The translations under genes were made by a program, and so were the position numbers. A stretch of DNA of 64,000 nt from Symbiodinium natans (lineage: Eukaryota; Sar; Dinophyceae; Suessiales; Symbiodiniaceae), in NCBI GenBank assembly GCA_905221605.1, contig CAJNDS010002505.1, positions 186,001 to 250,000 on the forward strand, in the 5' to 3' direction. The notes under the pieces were generated by a model. The model saw only the letters and a list, made by a program, of their open reading frames with translations. It had not been told where the DNA came from and did not search any database. The stretch's first letter is position 1, and each line of letters opens with the position of its first letter. Shown here in pieces: positions 49,840 to 58,942 of the stretch.

Positions 49840-50570
49840 GGATGGAATTTAGACCAATTCTCTACTTCTCCAATGATTTTCGAAACATGAGCACAAGAAA
49901 CAAAAACAAGAAACGAGGGGGTGGAATTTAGATGAATTCTCCACTATATTTTCGAAGAATTTCTCCACTTACTCTCTGCTTTTCGAACAGAAATACAAGA
50001 AACAAAGACAAAAACGAGGATGTTGCACAAAAAAGAACAAAACCAGAAACGATAGGGGTGGAATGTAAATTAATTCTCTACTTCTTTGATTTTCGAAGAA
50101 TGAACACAAGAAACAAAAAACGATGAACGACGGGATACTTACTCTCTACTCTACTTCTCTGATTCTCGAATAATGGGCACAAAGAAAATCAAGAAACGAG
50201 AGGGGTGGAATTTAGATGAATTCTCTACTCCTCTGAGTTCGAATAACTTCTCTACTCATTCTCTGCTTTTCGAAGAAAAACACAAGAAACAAAAACTAAG
50301 AAACGAGGGGGGGTGGAATTCAGAGTCAGTCTACTTCTCGACTTCTTCTCGGCTTTTCGAACAACACAAGAAACAAACCAAGGAGTGGAATTTAGATTAA
50401 TCCCTGCTCCTCTGATTCCCGAAGAATGAACACAAGAAACAAAAAACGATGAATGAGGGAACTCTCTACTCTACTTCACTGATTCTCGAAATGAGCACAA
50501 AGAAAATCAAGAAACGAGGGGGATGGAATTTACATGAATTCTCTACTTCTCTGATTTTCGAATTTCTTTA
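49840..50570. repeat. Degenerate ~100 bp AT-rich tandem repeat
   Basis: About seven degenerate copies of a block of the form GTGGAATTTAGATGAATTC, TCTACTTCTCTGATT, TTCGAA, then ACACAAGAAACAAAAA and CGAGGGG. Copies gain or lose pieces. No ORF is conserved across copies. Confidence 0.75.
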
Positions 50571-50954
50571 CTCATTTGCATTTTTGCATTTGCATACGCA
50601 GCTTCGGGTAAGGAAGCCTAGCGCGACACAATGCACAGAAAAGCACATGCCAAGAGCATGCGGCCAATCGTGATGGCAGGTGAGAAGTAAAATCCTCTGA
50701 TGTACATGTTCGGTGAGGGATAGACCCCGCATCGAGATGCAAGCAGGTCAGAAAACGAGCAGTTGACCCGGTCCTTAAACCTCGCAGTCCATCAGATAAA
50801 GCTGTACAGCCTACATATTGTTCAGAAATGATGGTGTGAAAAAGCAGATCAGGTGTGCTCCGCGAACTCATTTTGTGGCAGAAGAAACGTAAGTACCTGC
50901 AGTTGTGGGAGGTGCCCTCGACCACATATGCTGGCATTGTCTGCATGATTACCC

Positions 50955-51177
50955 TCACATGCGTGTAAGGAAACACATGTAGCATTCGTGGTGAATGTGG
51001 TGCAGAAGGTCATCCGTGCAGCTTTTTGCTGGTTGGCCGTCGTCGGTAAACCAGGTGTTGGTGCTCAGCGGCGCATCACTTAAGAAGGCCCGGTAGTGAC
51101 CACATTTGGTGTCGCGCCCTGCATGAGTGATACCTGCAAGGATTCGGTACGGCATCCATTGCACCGTGGTACCATCT
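50955..51177 (-). CDS. Ubiquitin-specific protease (C19)-like terminal exon
   Basis: After TGTATTTTGCAG, the minus strand encodes VQWMPYRILAGITHAGRDTK then CGHYRAFL, WFTDDGQPAK and HECYMCFLTRM, ending in TGA at 50955-50957. GHYRA contains the catalytic His region and W-F-T-D-D the following Asp box of USP-family deubiquitinases. The final Y-M-x-F-L strand also fits. The Cys-box exon is not in the window on this side of the retroelements. Alternatives are a TE-captured USP fragment or a pseudogene. The acceptor sits only ~15 bp from the end of the older retroelement. Confidence 0.5.
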
Positions 51178-51193
51178 CTGCAAAATACAGGTG

Positions 51194-51445
51194 CGTCTTT
51201 AAGTTTTCACAATGATTCCCAATCTATTCCAAATTCTGTTCAATAAAGAATCTAGATCACATAAACTCTGTACGAGGACGCTCCCTTCTTTTTTCCACGG
51301 TCAGGGGTCAATCAAAAGCGAGGCGTTCGAAGAGTGAAGAGTTCTTTCGAAGGTTTTCGGTTGGAGCACCCAGCATGTATGCGTTGAGATGCGCACTGGC
51401 TGTTTAGGTGCATGTTACCGATTTGCCCCAACACGCATAACCCCC
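51194..51445 (-). repeat. 252-bp direct repeat, outer copy (putative B2, older element)
   Basis: Matches 51882-52133 over 252 bp with one difference seen (CTGTTCAAT against ATGTTCAAT). Its outer edge, 51194, would be the 3' terminus of the older element. Confidence 0.85.
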
Positions 51446-51881
51446 CCCCCCCAAATCGGTAAAGAAAACTCCGAGGGTGGGAGGGCGGGTGAAAAAGTTT
51501 AGCATAGCTCAGCACTAGCATTGTCCATGTCTGCGTACATCATGGACTGCCCTGCAATGTGTGCTAGTGCGAAACGAGCCATGCTGAGAGAACGGCGCGG
51601 CGTATTATTCTCAACATCAATCTACAAATCACCGGTATATCCCAACTTCAGGGGCCTCTAGCTGGGAGACTACATTTGGCTGCCTGTTCAGGTGCAACAT
51701 GGGATTTCAAACACATACAGTCCGGATCACAAGGGTGCCTCCAGTGGTCTGCGAAGCACCTTTAAACGGCATGAACGTGTGCGGAGTTCGAAACTAAGTT
51801 TGGAAAGATTTTGGAATCATTGCTCAGCTAAGGCGGCTGCTATGAAAACAGAAAGACAACTTTGTCGCTTCGCGAAGACGC

Positions 51882-52133
51882 CGTCTTTAAGTTTTCACAA
51901 TGATTCCCAATCTATTCCAAATTATGTTCAATAAAGAATCTAGATCACATAAACTCTGTACGAGGACGCTCCCTTCTTTTTTCCACGGTCAGGGGTCAAT
52001 CAAAAGCGAGGCGTTCGAAGAGTGAAGAGTTCTTTCGAAGGTTTTCGGTTGGAGCACCCAGCATGTATGCGTTGAGATGCGCACTGGCTGTTTAGGTGCA
52101 TGTTACCGATTTGCCCCAACACGCATAACCCCC
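51882..52133 (-). repeat. 252-bp direct repeat, inner copy (putative B1, older element)
   Basis: Begins 17 bp after the RT-RNase H stop (52151). The near identity of the pair suggests recent activity or gene conversion. The sequence just beyond it (51881 downward on the minus strand) is the predicted start of A2. Confidence 0.85.
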
Positions 52134-52150
52134 TTTAAAAGTGACCGTAA

Positions 52151-54129
52151 CTATTTGAGGAGTTCCCAGGGTATCTGTACAGTAGCCATGCACTTCGCGC
52201 ACAGACTCTCAATACTAAGTGCAGTCTCACGACCTTTGACCAGGGCTGCTGTCTCCGCAACCAGTCCTCTGCTCGGAGCATCGGCTATGTTACTCTGAGA
52301 CGGAACGCGCTCCAGCCAAGTGACTCCATGATCTTTATTCTCGAGCTCGAAGAAAATTGCAGCCAGCAGCAGCATCGTTCGCGATCTGCTCGCCCCTTTA
52401 ATCAGTACTTCTCTAGCAGCTTCGTTGTCCACGAAATAGATGGTTCTCCTTCCTGTGAGCAGACGGGAGAAGGATTCTCGGGCTGCGACCACTGCGAACG
52501 CCTCAGCCTGCGCGATCACTTGTTCAGGGCTGTCCAACCGCCAGAAGCCAACCAGCGAGTCTGGGATCCTCCCTCCAGCGACTAGCCGTGTGCCAGAAAA
52601 GGGATCGAGAACCACCACGCCATAAGACGCTACCCCATGTTCATAGGCAGCATCAGTAAAGATCACCACGGGACTCACTGGTCCCCTGCAAGCGAAAATT
52701 CTAGGCGTGCAGGCGTCTATGAGATCCACCCCGTAGTCGCAGAGAGAGCGCAAATCAGAAGCCGTCCGCATCCCGGGATCGCGAAGAAAACTTCCCAGGG
52801 CTCTTTGCAGCAACTTTAGACCTCTTCCCGAAGCAAACCCGACAGCAAAATTCACCTGCCCTTGCAGCGATTGGATGGAATGAATATCCCATTTCCCACT
52901 CAAGCTCATCTGGAGCAACGCGTCCTTCATCCTGTCCAACCTGCTAGGCTTGTTGTGCAAGGAGACCACGCCATCAGCGATGCCGCCAGCGTTCAGCCTA
53001 ATTCCCAGAAGATCGAAGGTTTCATCGAAAGGCAGCGATTTCTCAGGTTCAGTTGAGTACTTCCACCCAAGCTTCCGAAGCATGTGCTCAAATGACTCGG
53101 AAGAAAGCTTTGCCGAAGCATCCACCTCCAGGAGTGGAAAGTCGTCGTAGAAGCACCCTGAAACCAGGCCCAGAAGATGCCAACTTAAGTGCAAGATCGA
53201 TCTCGAAAGCCTGTTAAAAGCGAATACCGAAGAAGTAGCCCCAAAGGGGAGGCTCTGCGCCACGAAGTAGCAGTGTTTGCCTGTCGATGGTTCCGTGACC
53301 ATAACGACACCAAACTTCAGTGAATCGCAAGACAGTGGAACTTGTCGGTAAGCTTTTTCGAGGTCTAGCGTGCGCCCCAGCCATCTAGGCGGCCGAGCCT
53401 TCCAATGGGAATGAAGTTCGCCACGAAGCACCTCTCCGCTGCTGAGCTCCACTTCCAAAGGTGAAGAAGGATCAGAAACTCTAGCTATGTACGTGCTGAT
53501 GGCTGTCATCCAATTGACATCAAAGAGAGCAAGCTTTTCCAGGCAGTGGTAAGCCTCGTTGACCCCCCCCTCCTTGTAGTTGTCGATGGGTCTGGCCTTT
53601 GGCCTTTCCGGGGTTCCTTGCTCTATGAGGAACCGCCTCGAGCACACGAACTCGTCGACGTCCAGGTGCTCCTTGACCTCATTCTCGGTGTAGAAGGGGC
53701 CTTTCAGAAAGCCGTTGTCCCTGTCTTTGATCGTGCAATCCCAGAGCTTCTGCCTCGCAGCCGCATCGTCCTTGCGCGGGTCGCGTCCCTTGAGTCGCTC
53801 CCTTCTCCAGCTGGCAGATTCCAAAAGCAGGTTCCCATCCGACGTTGCCGGGACTTCTTTGACGTCGAAGAGCGGAGACTTGTCGGGCTTGCCCACAAGA
53901 TCCACTTTTCCAGCTGGTTCAGCTTCTGGAACATCTGAACCCTTTCCGAAGCGAAAGCCGTCGGCCCCTCCGTCAATCTCCGAAAGATGTTCCTCTTCAC
54001 CTCATCAGGAACACAGTGCTGGGTGTCGAAGGGATGGTCAAGCTCCAGTGCACATTCGACGAACTCCTGAGGCGTTCTATAGACCCCAAACCTCCCGCTA
54101 CAACCCTCTAAATCGGAGGTAAACTCTTT
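52151..54129 (-). CDS. Reverse transcriptase-RNase H of the older element
   Basis: The main ORF (53905-52151 as scored, open upstream to about 54000 with GADGFRFGKGSDVPEAEPAG) holds the RT palm motifs: TLDLEKAYRQVPL (motif A Asp), LPFGATSSVF (motif B) and CFYDDFPLLE (motif C). RNase H follows, with FTDAAYEHG, AQAEAFAV, FVDNEAAREVL and NIADAPSRG supplying the D-E-D-D set. The 5' part, KEFTSDLEGCSGRFGVYRTP through LDHPFDTQHCVPDE (54129 to ~54010), is in another frame, so a frameshift separates it from RT. The protein would copy element RNA and degrade the RNA strand. Confidence 0.8.
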
Positions 54130-54363
54130 ATTGTCCCAAAGTTTGAACCAGAAGGCCAAGGGGTCTTGGGTTCATAAGGAAAAGCATGGCATGACATAAC
54201 CCTTGCAACAAGTGTAACATGCGCACTCCGAAACGGACGTCACTTTTTCCAAGGCGTGTGTTGGGTCCCACCGATGCAGCATGCAGCCTACAGGCCTTGC
54301 ACAAGAAGGTGTGCCTGGTGGCACACACAGCCAGCCACAGGCGTGGCATACTCCAGGCGTCCC
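54130..54363 (-). repeat. Split direct repeat B2 (3' terminus of younger element)
   Basis: 234 bp, matching B1 at 54667-54900 with two differences (AAGTGTAACAT against AGGTGTAACAC). The outer edge at 54130 is the element end. A 94-bp unique spacer (54364-54457) separates it from A2. Confidence 0.9.
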
Positions 54364-54457
54364 AAGCCACAGGTGTGGCACAGTCAGGCATCCTTCCACT
54401 GCTCAAGTGTTACAGACCGGCACTTGCGCCTTGTGCTCTCAGGGCGGAGAGGGTGGG

Positions 54458-54666
54458 TAACAAAATTTTTTATGCTTGCGCCACAAAGGCAACGAGGCCT
54501 GACATTTCACAAGTTAATGCATGCTGCAAAAACCGTCTTGTGCGCATCTGATGAATCCGAAGCGAGAAGCAACTTTCAAAGGACTTTTCAAAGCACAAGT
54601 TTTCCCCCATCCCAGCCCGCCCTAGTTCAAACAGAGGGACAATCCCGTTGGGGGAACCCAAGTGGT
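54458..54666 (-). repeat. Split direct repeat A2
   Basis: 209 bp, matching A1 at 62794-63002 with one difference (CTTGTGCG against CTTGCGCG). It abuts B1 exactly at 54666/54667, as expected if B1-A2 copies the circle junction B2-A1. Confidence 0.9.
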
Positions 54667-54900
54667 TTGTCCCAAAGTTTGAACCAGAAGGCCAAGGGGT
54701 CTTGGGTTCATAAGGAAAAGCATGGCATGACATAACCCTTGCAACAGGTGTAACACGCGCACTCCGAAACGGACGTCACTTTTTCCAAGGCGTGTGTTGG
54801 GTCCCACCGATGCAGCATGCAGCCTACAGGCCTTGCACAAGAAGGTGTGCCTGGTGGCACACACAGCCAGCCACAGGCGTGGCATACTCCAGGCGTCCCC
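54667..54900 (-). repeat. Split direct repeat B1
   Basis: 234-bp internal copy of B2. It starts at the base after A2 and ends 41 bp beyond the RT-RNase H stop. Confidence 0.9.
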
Positions 54901-54941
54901 CCTTTAGCAGAGCATGCCGCGCCAGTGAGCCCAACCCAAAC

Positions 54942-57275
54942 CTACCATTCCGTTTTGTCAAGCAACTTCTGCCTCTTAGTGGCCTTAGGCTCAATTTTCT
55001 TAGCAGCCGACATGGCTGCTCGTTCATCCCTGAAGGATTCGTAGTGCTCATGCAACTCGTGAAACAATCCCATTGGCAAATCTTTCAACGCAACTGTCAC
55101 CCTGTTTGAAGGAACAAAGTTTTCCGTTTTCAAGTTAGTCAAATCGTCGGCATCCTGATTTTCTTCCCGTGGCCTCCAGGCAAGCTTGCAAACCTTATTG
55201 GCTTCACGAAGGGCAACCGACAACTGCATGTGGATCCCTTGCACGGGCCACTTGTTAGATAAACCCTTTGCAGCGATGGCCGGGGTGGCTTTGTTGTCAG
55301 TTCCACCGCACACCTGCACCTTCAAGGAGTCCCGCCCGGCAGATTTCTTCAAATGCCCGAATGCATGAAGCCCGACATATGAGCCGAGCAGCTCCGCGGC
55401 AGTGGAGGCCCACTCGGACGACCCATCAGGTTTGAAGAGTGCTGGCAAGTCATTAGGGAAAACCTCCAAAGCAAACCACGGTGCTTGCCTAGTATCAACC
55501 CCATGATCTAAGGACCAGCCCCCCAACACAATGCGCCCCCTTTCGCACTTAGCATCAGTCCGAAATGCCTGCCTCTGTTGCGCTGGCCAGGTCATGTGCA
55601 CAGAATCAAGTCGAGCTCCTGATGAAAATTGGTGGCGGAAAAATCGAAGGACTAGCATCACCATCTCGGGTAGGCGCGCCACTGTGCTGCGGCTGAGCAC
55701 CCCGTTCCAAGCAAACAATGGTGCCAGGAAAGGTTTCAACCAAGTGATCATGCGTGTCACAAAGTTGAGACGTCCGGTGAACTCCACCAGCCGCCTGCCA
55801 GACACCATCCACCCGTCGGCTTCCACTCGATCGATCCATTCAATGATCCAGGATGCCCGCTTCTCCGAAATGCCAGCTGCCCACGTGAAGTAGCTGAGGT
55901 GATATCCAATGTAGTCCACTTCCACTCCCCCTTTGAACTTGTGAAAAGAGAAAGGAGTCCCCATCACTTCAAGGGCCAAGAAAAGCAGCCATAGGGTATC
56001 GTACTTATCGCAGCCAAACACCACGACGTGAAGATCATCCACGTAGATCAACATGTAGAATTGGTCCAAGGAAAGGACCCGGAAAGTCCACCGTCCAACG
56101 GCTCCGAAAAGGCGCGACCAGTAGTATGCGGCAGAGCTGACCCCAAACGTTCCAACGCAATTTAGCCAAAGCACGCGCGATTGCGAGGATGCCTTGCACG
56201 ACAAGCGTGGCCAATCGGCCTCCCGCACCTTTACGCGTCGGTGCGCCTGGCTGATGTCGGCGCATAGGGAAAAAGGAGCCTCCTTGCTCTCCTTGACGCG
56301 TGCTGCCACCTCTTGAAGGTCTTCTGGTCCAGGAACCTGCAGTTTGTCTGTGATCACGATCCGGTTGTTTAGGTTGATGCCATGGGTGCCGTCATGTAGC
56401 GGCCGCACATCACCATTAGCTTTGGTCACTGCTCCCATCGCAGCGATCAGCACAGCGTCCTCTCCATATTTCTTCTTAACCTCAGCTTCCGTGGTGCAGA
56501 TCATCAGGCCTTCCCGTTCGTCTTGACGAAACTTCTCTTCCAACTGCTCAGCATTTAGTTCGGCTGACCGGTAGTTCACCATGGAGGGATCAAACTCGGT
56601 CTCGTCAAGCTTCCGGAAGTGCGTCCTCTTCGGGAACACCTGAGGAGCCCTGCCGATGGGCTTATCCCAACCAAGGGGCACCCCTTCTGCAAACGAGTCC
56701 TTCCCTTGGTCCAGGATTGCATAGTCAGGATCCCCAAACACCCGGAGCGACTGGGAAAGCATGTGCAACATGAAAGGTTGTCCTTGGGGAATCTGCATTG
56801 CCTGCTCAGGGTCTGGCAACAAAGCAGCAATCCGTTCCCTGACCTTAGCGATGGTGCTACGTGAAAATGGTGAGCTCTCCATCTTTCCCGTGGCAAGCAT
56901 GAAGGCAGCTTTCTTCCTGTCGGGGATGGCCTCCCGCAGCGCACTGACAAGAATCCTTCGTATGCTAAGTGAATGGCTGTGCTGGATGTCGGAAGCTAAT
57001 GCCCCACGTGACTTCGGTCGCCACCTCCCCGGGGAGCACAAGCCAAATCCATCTACAAGTTCACGCCGGACCTGTGTGTGCCGACAACGCAAGGCCGGCC
57101 CACTGCAACGGGATGTGCGTGGGTCAAACTCTTGGGGGTCACCAACGTCCTCGCCATCGGGTTGGTCGGAAAGGGGAGCCTCAGGTGCCAGCAGGATGGT
57201 CCCTCCTGTTGGGGTGCTATGCGGGGCCTCCAGAAGGGTTCCTCCTGTAGGGGTGCAAACCGAAGGGTCCCTAAA
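54942..57275 (-). CDS. Reverse transcriptase-RNase H of the younger element
   Basis: The scored ORF begins at a TTG (57092), but the frame is open further upstream to about 57275, where it encodes more copies of the TPxGGTILEAP repeat. RT motifs, numbered from 57092: CADISQAHRRVKV (Asp 279), FGVSSAAYYW (316-325) and YVDD (350-353). The connection domain follows. RNase H residues are FRTDAKCERG (Asp 513), STAAELLGS (Glu 567), GGTDNKATPAI (Asp 599) and ENQDADDLTN (Asp 648/649). All catalytic acids are present. There is no ATG at the 5' end, so expression as part of an upstream polyprotein is likely. It ends 41 bp before B1. Confidence 0.88.
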   Translation of the reverse strand, partial: FRDPSVCTPTGGTLLEAPHSTPTGGTILLAPEAPLSDQPDGEDVGDPQEFDPRTSRCSGPALRCRHTQVRRELVDGFGLCSPGRWRPKSRGALASDIQHSHSLSIRRILVSALREAIPDRKKAAFMLATGKMESSPFSRSTIAKVRERIAALLPDPEQAMQIPQGQPFMLHMLSQSLRVFGDPDYAILDQGKDSFAEGVPLGWDKPIGRAPQVFPKRTHFRKLDETEFDPSMVNYRSAELNAEQLEEKFRQDEREGLMICTTEAEVKKKYGEDAVLIAAMGAVTKANGDVRPLHDGTHGINLNNRIVITDKLQVPGPEDLQEVAARVKESKEAPFSLCADISQAHRRVKVREADWPRLSCKASSQSRVLWLNCVGTFGVSSAAYYWSRLFGAVGRWTFRVLSLDQFYMLIYVDDLHVVVFGCDKYDTLWLLFLALEVMGTPFSFHKFKGGVEVDYIGYHLSYFTWAAGISEKRASWIIEWIDRVEADGWMVSGRRLVEFTGRLNFVTRMITWLKPFLAPLFAWNGVLSRSTVARLPEMVMLVLRFFRHQFSSGARLDSVHMTWPAQQRQAFRTDAKCERGRIVLGGWSLDHGVDTRQAPWFALEVFPNDLPALFKPDGSSEWASTAAELLGSYVGLHAFGHLKKSAGRDSLKVQVCGGTDNKATPAIAAKGLSNKWPVQGIHMQLSVALREANKVCKLAWRPREENQDADDLTNLKTENFVPSNRVTVALKDLPMGLFHELHEHYESFRDERAAMSAAKKIEPKATKRQKLLDKTEW

Positions 57276-58942
57276 CCAGGTGCCTCCAGGATGGTCCCTC
57301 CTGAAGGGGTGCCAAGGACGGGGCCCGGGGCCTCCAGGATGGTCCCTCCTGAAGGGGTGCTAGAGCCAGGACCAGGTGCCTCCAGGATGGTCCCTCCTGG
57401 AGGGGTGTTAGTAGCGTGGAGTTCATGTTGCTTTAATGCCATCGCCGGCACCGCTTCGGCCTCCCGATCAGCGAGCCCCTCCCCCCCTTGCTGTGGCAGG
57501 TGAGCAGATGGGGGAAGGACGAAGCCCAAAGAGAGGAGGTTATCACGCATGGGCGGTGACAGCGAGTGAAGGCGGGTGACTGTGAATCCAACTAAGAGAA
57601 CTCGATCACCAGTCCACGCCTCGGTTTGATGGAAGCAGTTGTGAGCCTGGAGCTCCTGCGGAGCCTGGGCCACTGGGAGAAGAACGCCTTTGCGCGGGAT
57701 GCCGCGAACCATGCGCACGACATGACCGTGGCTGCTTTCCATCCAAACCTGCCCACCTTGGAAAGTGGTTAATGCAAGAAGCAAGTTTGGGTAAGGCGCG
57801 TTGTGCACGTCTTTGTGCATAGTACTCTTGACGTTATTGAATACCACAAGAGAACTAAAGGGCTTGTTGGGGAAGGCATCACGAAGGAGCAAGGTGAGGC
57901 ACTTAAGGGACTGAGGGAACAGCCGGCAAGAACGGCGCAAACCCGTGACGCCACCCTTAGTGTAGGCTCCGCCGAAGAAGGCCTTGCCGCCACTTTGCTC
58001 CGGGGCCGCATCTGCCACTGCTGCCGGATGCGGTGCTTCGTATTCGAGCAGGCGGGCCAGAGCTTCTCCATCATGTTTCCCAAGTTTACGCGAATCGGAC
58101 TGCTCTAGCAAGCATGTGGCGAACTGTTCAGCCGGATGGCCAACGTCGTCTGTAGCGCGCCCAGACAACTGCCAATCACATGCCATCTGCACCACATGTT
58201 CACAGAAGGCCAACGGAAGAGGTGTGTCCGTCTTCCAACTTCCATCGTGTGCTATGCCGGCTCCACCATGATGCAAATGCTCGCACCGGCCAATTGGCCC
58301 TACATAGGACCCTGTTGCATCGAACTGCGGCCATCTGAGCTGCGCCTCAGGGCCTGCTAAATTGGTTGCCAGCCTCGTGGGGTGAGGGAGATCGCCCCCG
58401 AAAGTGCACATGTGTACTGCCCATGTTGCCGCATGTTCATCACCTTCCACAAATGCACGAAGCTCATCAAGTTGCCAAATGCTAGCTGGCCTTTGACCCG
58501 AATGTAAAGCACCCAGATCTTCTGGGTGGACGAGTAGCCAACCCATGCCCGATTTGATTGCCGCTTTGATTACGTTGAAAGACTGCCGCAAGTAAAAATT
58601 TTCTCGATCAACAGCAGCACGCGACCTCTCTGCCAACCAAGGAAAACCAAAAGGATAAGTGTGCGACCTGGAAGGACCAGGCCCATGCCGCTCTGTCCTG
58701 CGGTGCTCTCTTGCACGACTGAACGTCTTGCAAGGCGGCGAAAGCAAAACAATATCCCATGAATGTTCATGAATCTCGGTGAAAATGCGATCCCATGCCT
58801 CTGGTTTAAACCATGCATCATCATCGCAATCAAGCAGGAAGCCAACCTTAAGCTCGCTCCCTGTCCTCTGTGCTGCATTCTTAAAACACACATGCATCTG
58901 CTCGTTTGCGCCGTGACTGCCGAAGCCCACCAAGACCCTGAG
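57053..58942 (-). CDS. C5-methyltransferase-like + 2OG-Fe(II) dioxygenase-like protein
   Basis: The 626-codon ORF is scored from a TTG at 58933; the frame continues back to the gag TGA. Part 1 looks like a cytosine-C5 methyltransferase. It has a Gly-rich VGFGSHGAN near the N-terminus, an acidic LLDCDDDAW, and IVLLSPPCKTFSRARE (Cys 68 in the PC motif IV position). WLLVHPEDLG (132-141) stands where ENP normally is, and LPHPTRLATN resembles a target-recognition edge. Part 2 (~340-455) has the dioxygenase pattern STMHKDVHN (His 373, Asp 375), LTTFQGGQVWME, then HNCFHQTEAW (His 435) and Arg 444 in TGDRVLLVGFT. These would be the Fe and 2-oxoglutarate ligands. The C-terminus is the Pro/Gly repeat linker. 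Assignments rest on motifs only, and activity is unproven. Confidence 0.7.
   Translation of the reverse strand, partial: LRVLVGFGSHGANEQMHVCFKNAAQRTGSELKVGFLLDCDDDAWFKPEAWDRIFTEIHEHSWDIVLLSPPCKTFSRAREHRRTERHGPGPSRSHTYPFGFPWLAERSRAAVDRENFYLRQSFNVIKAAIKSGMGWLLVHPEDLGALHSGQRPASIWQLDELRAFVEGDEHAATWAVHMCTFGGDLPHPTRLATNLAGPEAQLRWPQFDATGSYVGPIGRCEHLHHGGAGIAHDGSWKTDTPLPLAFCEHVVQMACDWQLSGRATDDVGHPAEQFATCLLEQSDSRKLGKHDGEALARLLEYEAPHPAAVADAAPEQSGGKAFFGGAYTKGGVTGLRRSCRLFPQSLKCLTLLLRDAFPNKPFSSLVVFNNVKSTMHKDVHNAPYPNLLLALTTFQGGQVWMESSHGHVVRMVRGIPRKGVLLPVAQAPQELQAHNCFHQTEAWTGDRVLLVGFTVTRLHSLSPPMRDNLLSLGFVLPPSAHLPQQGGEGLADREAEAVPAMALKQHELHATNTPPGGTILEAPGPGSSTPSGGTILEAPGPVLGTPSGGTILEAPGLGTLRFAPLQEEPFWRPRIAPQQEGPSCWHLRLPFPTNPMARTLVTPKSLTHAHPVAVGRPCVVGTHRSGVNL
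57170..57420 (-). repeat. Coding minisatellite (TPxGGTILEAP units)
   Basis: A ~45-50 bp direct repeat encodes TPSGGTILEAPGP-like units, at least five copies, as a Pro/Gly-rich linker between the dioxygenase-like and RT domains. The first three or so units are in the methyltransferase frame and the last two in the RT frame, so the frame change lies inside the array near 57250-57290. Confidence 0.8.

Noticed and set aside
49840-50570. CRISPR-like spaced repeats
   Set aside because: Units are degenerate, spacing is irregular, there are no cas-like genes, and the context is eukaryotic.
51194-52133. LTR pair or solo LTR interpretation of the 252-bp repeats
   Set aside because: Both copies lie on the same side of the RT ORF only 436 bp apart, which fits split direct repeats better than LTRs flanking an element.
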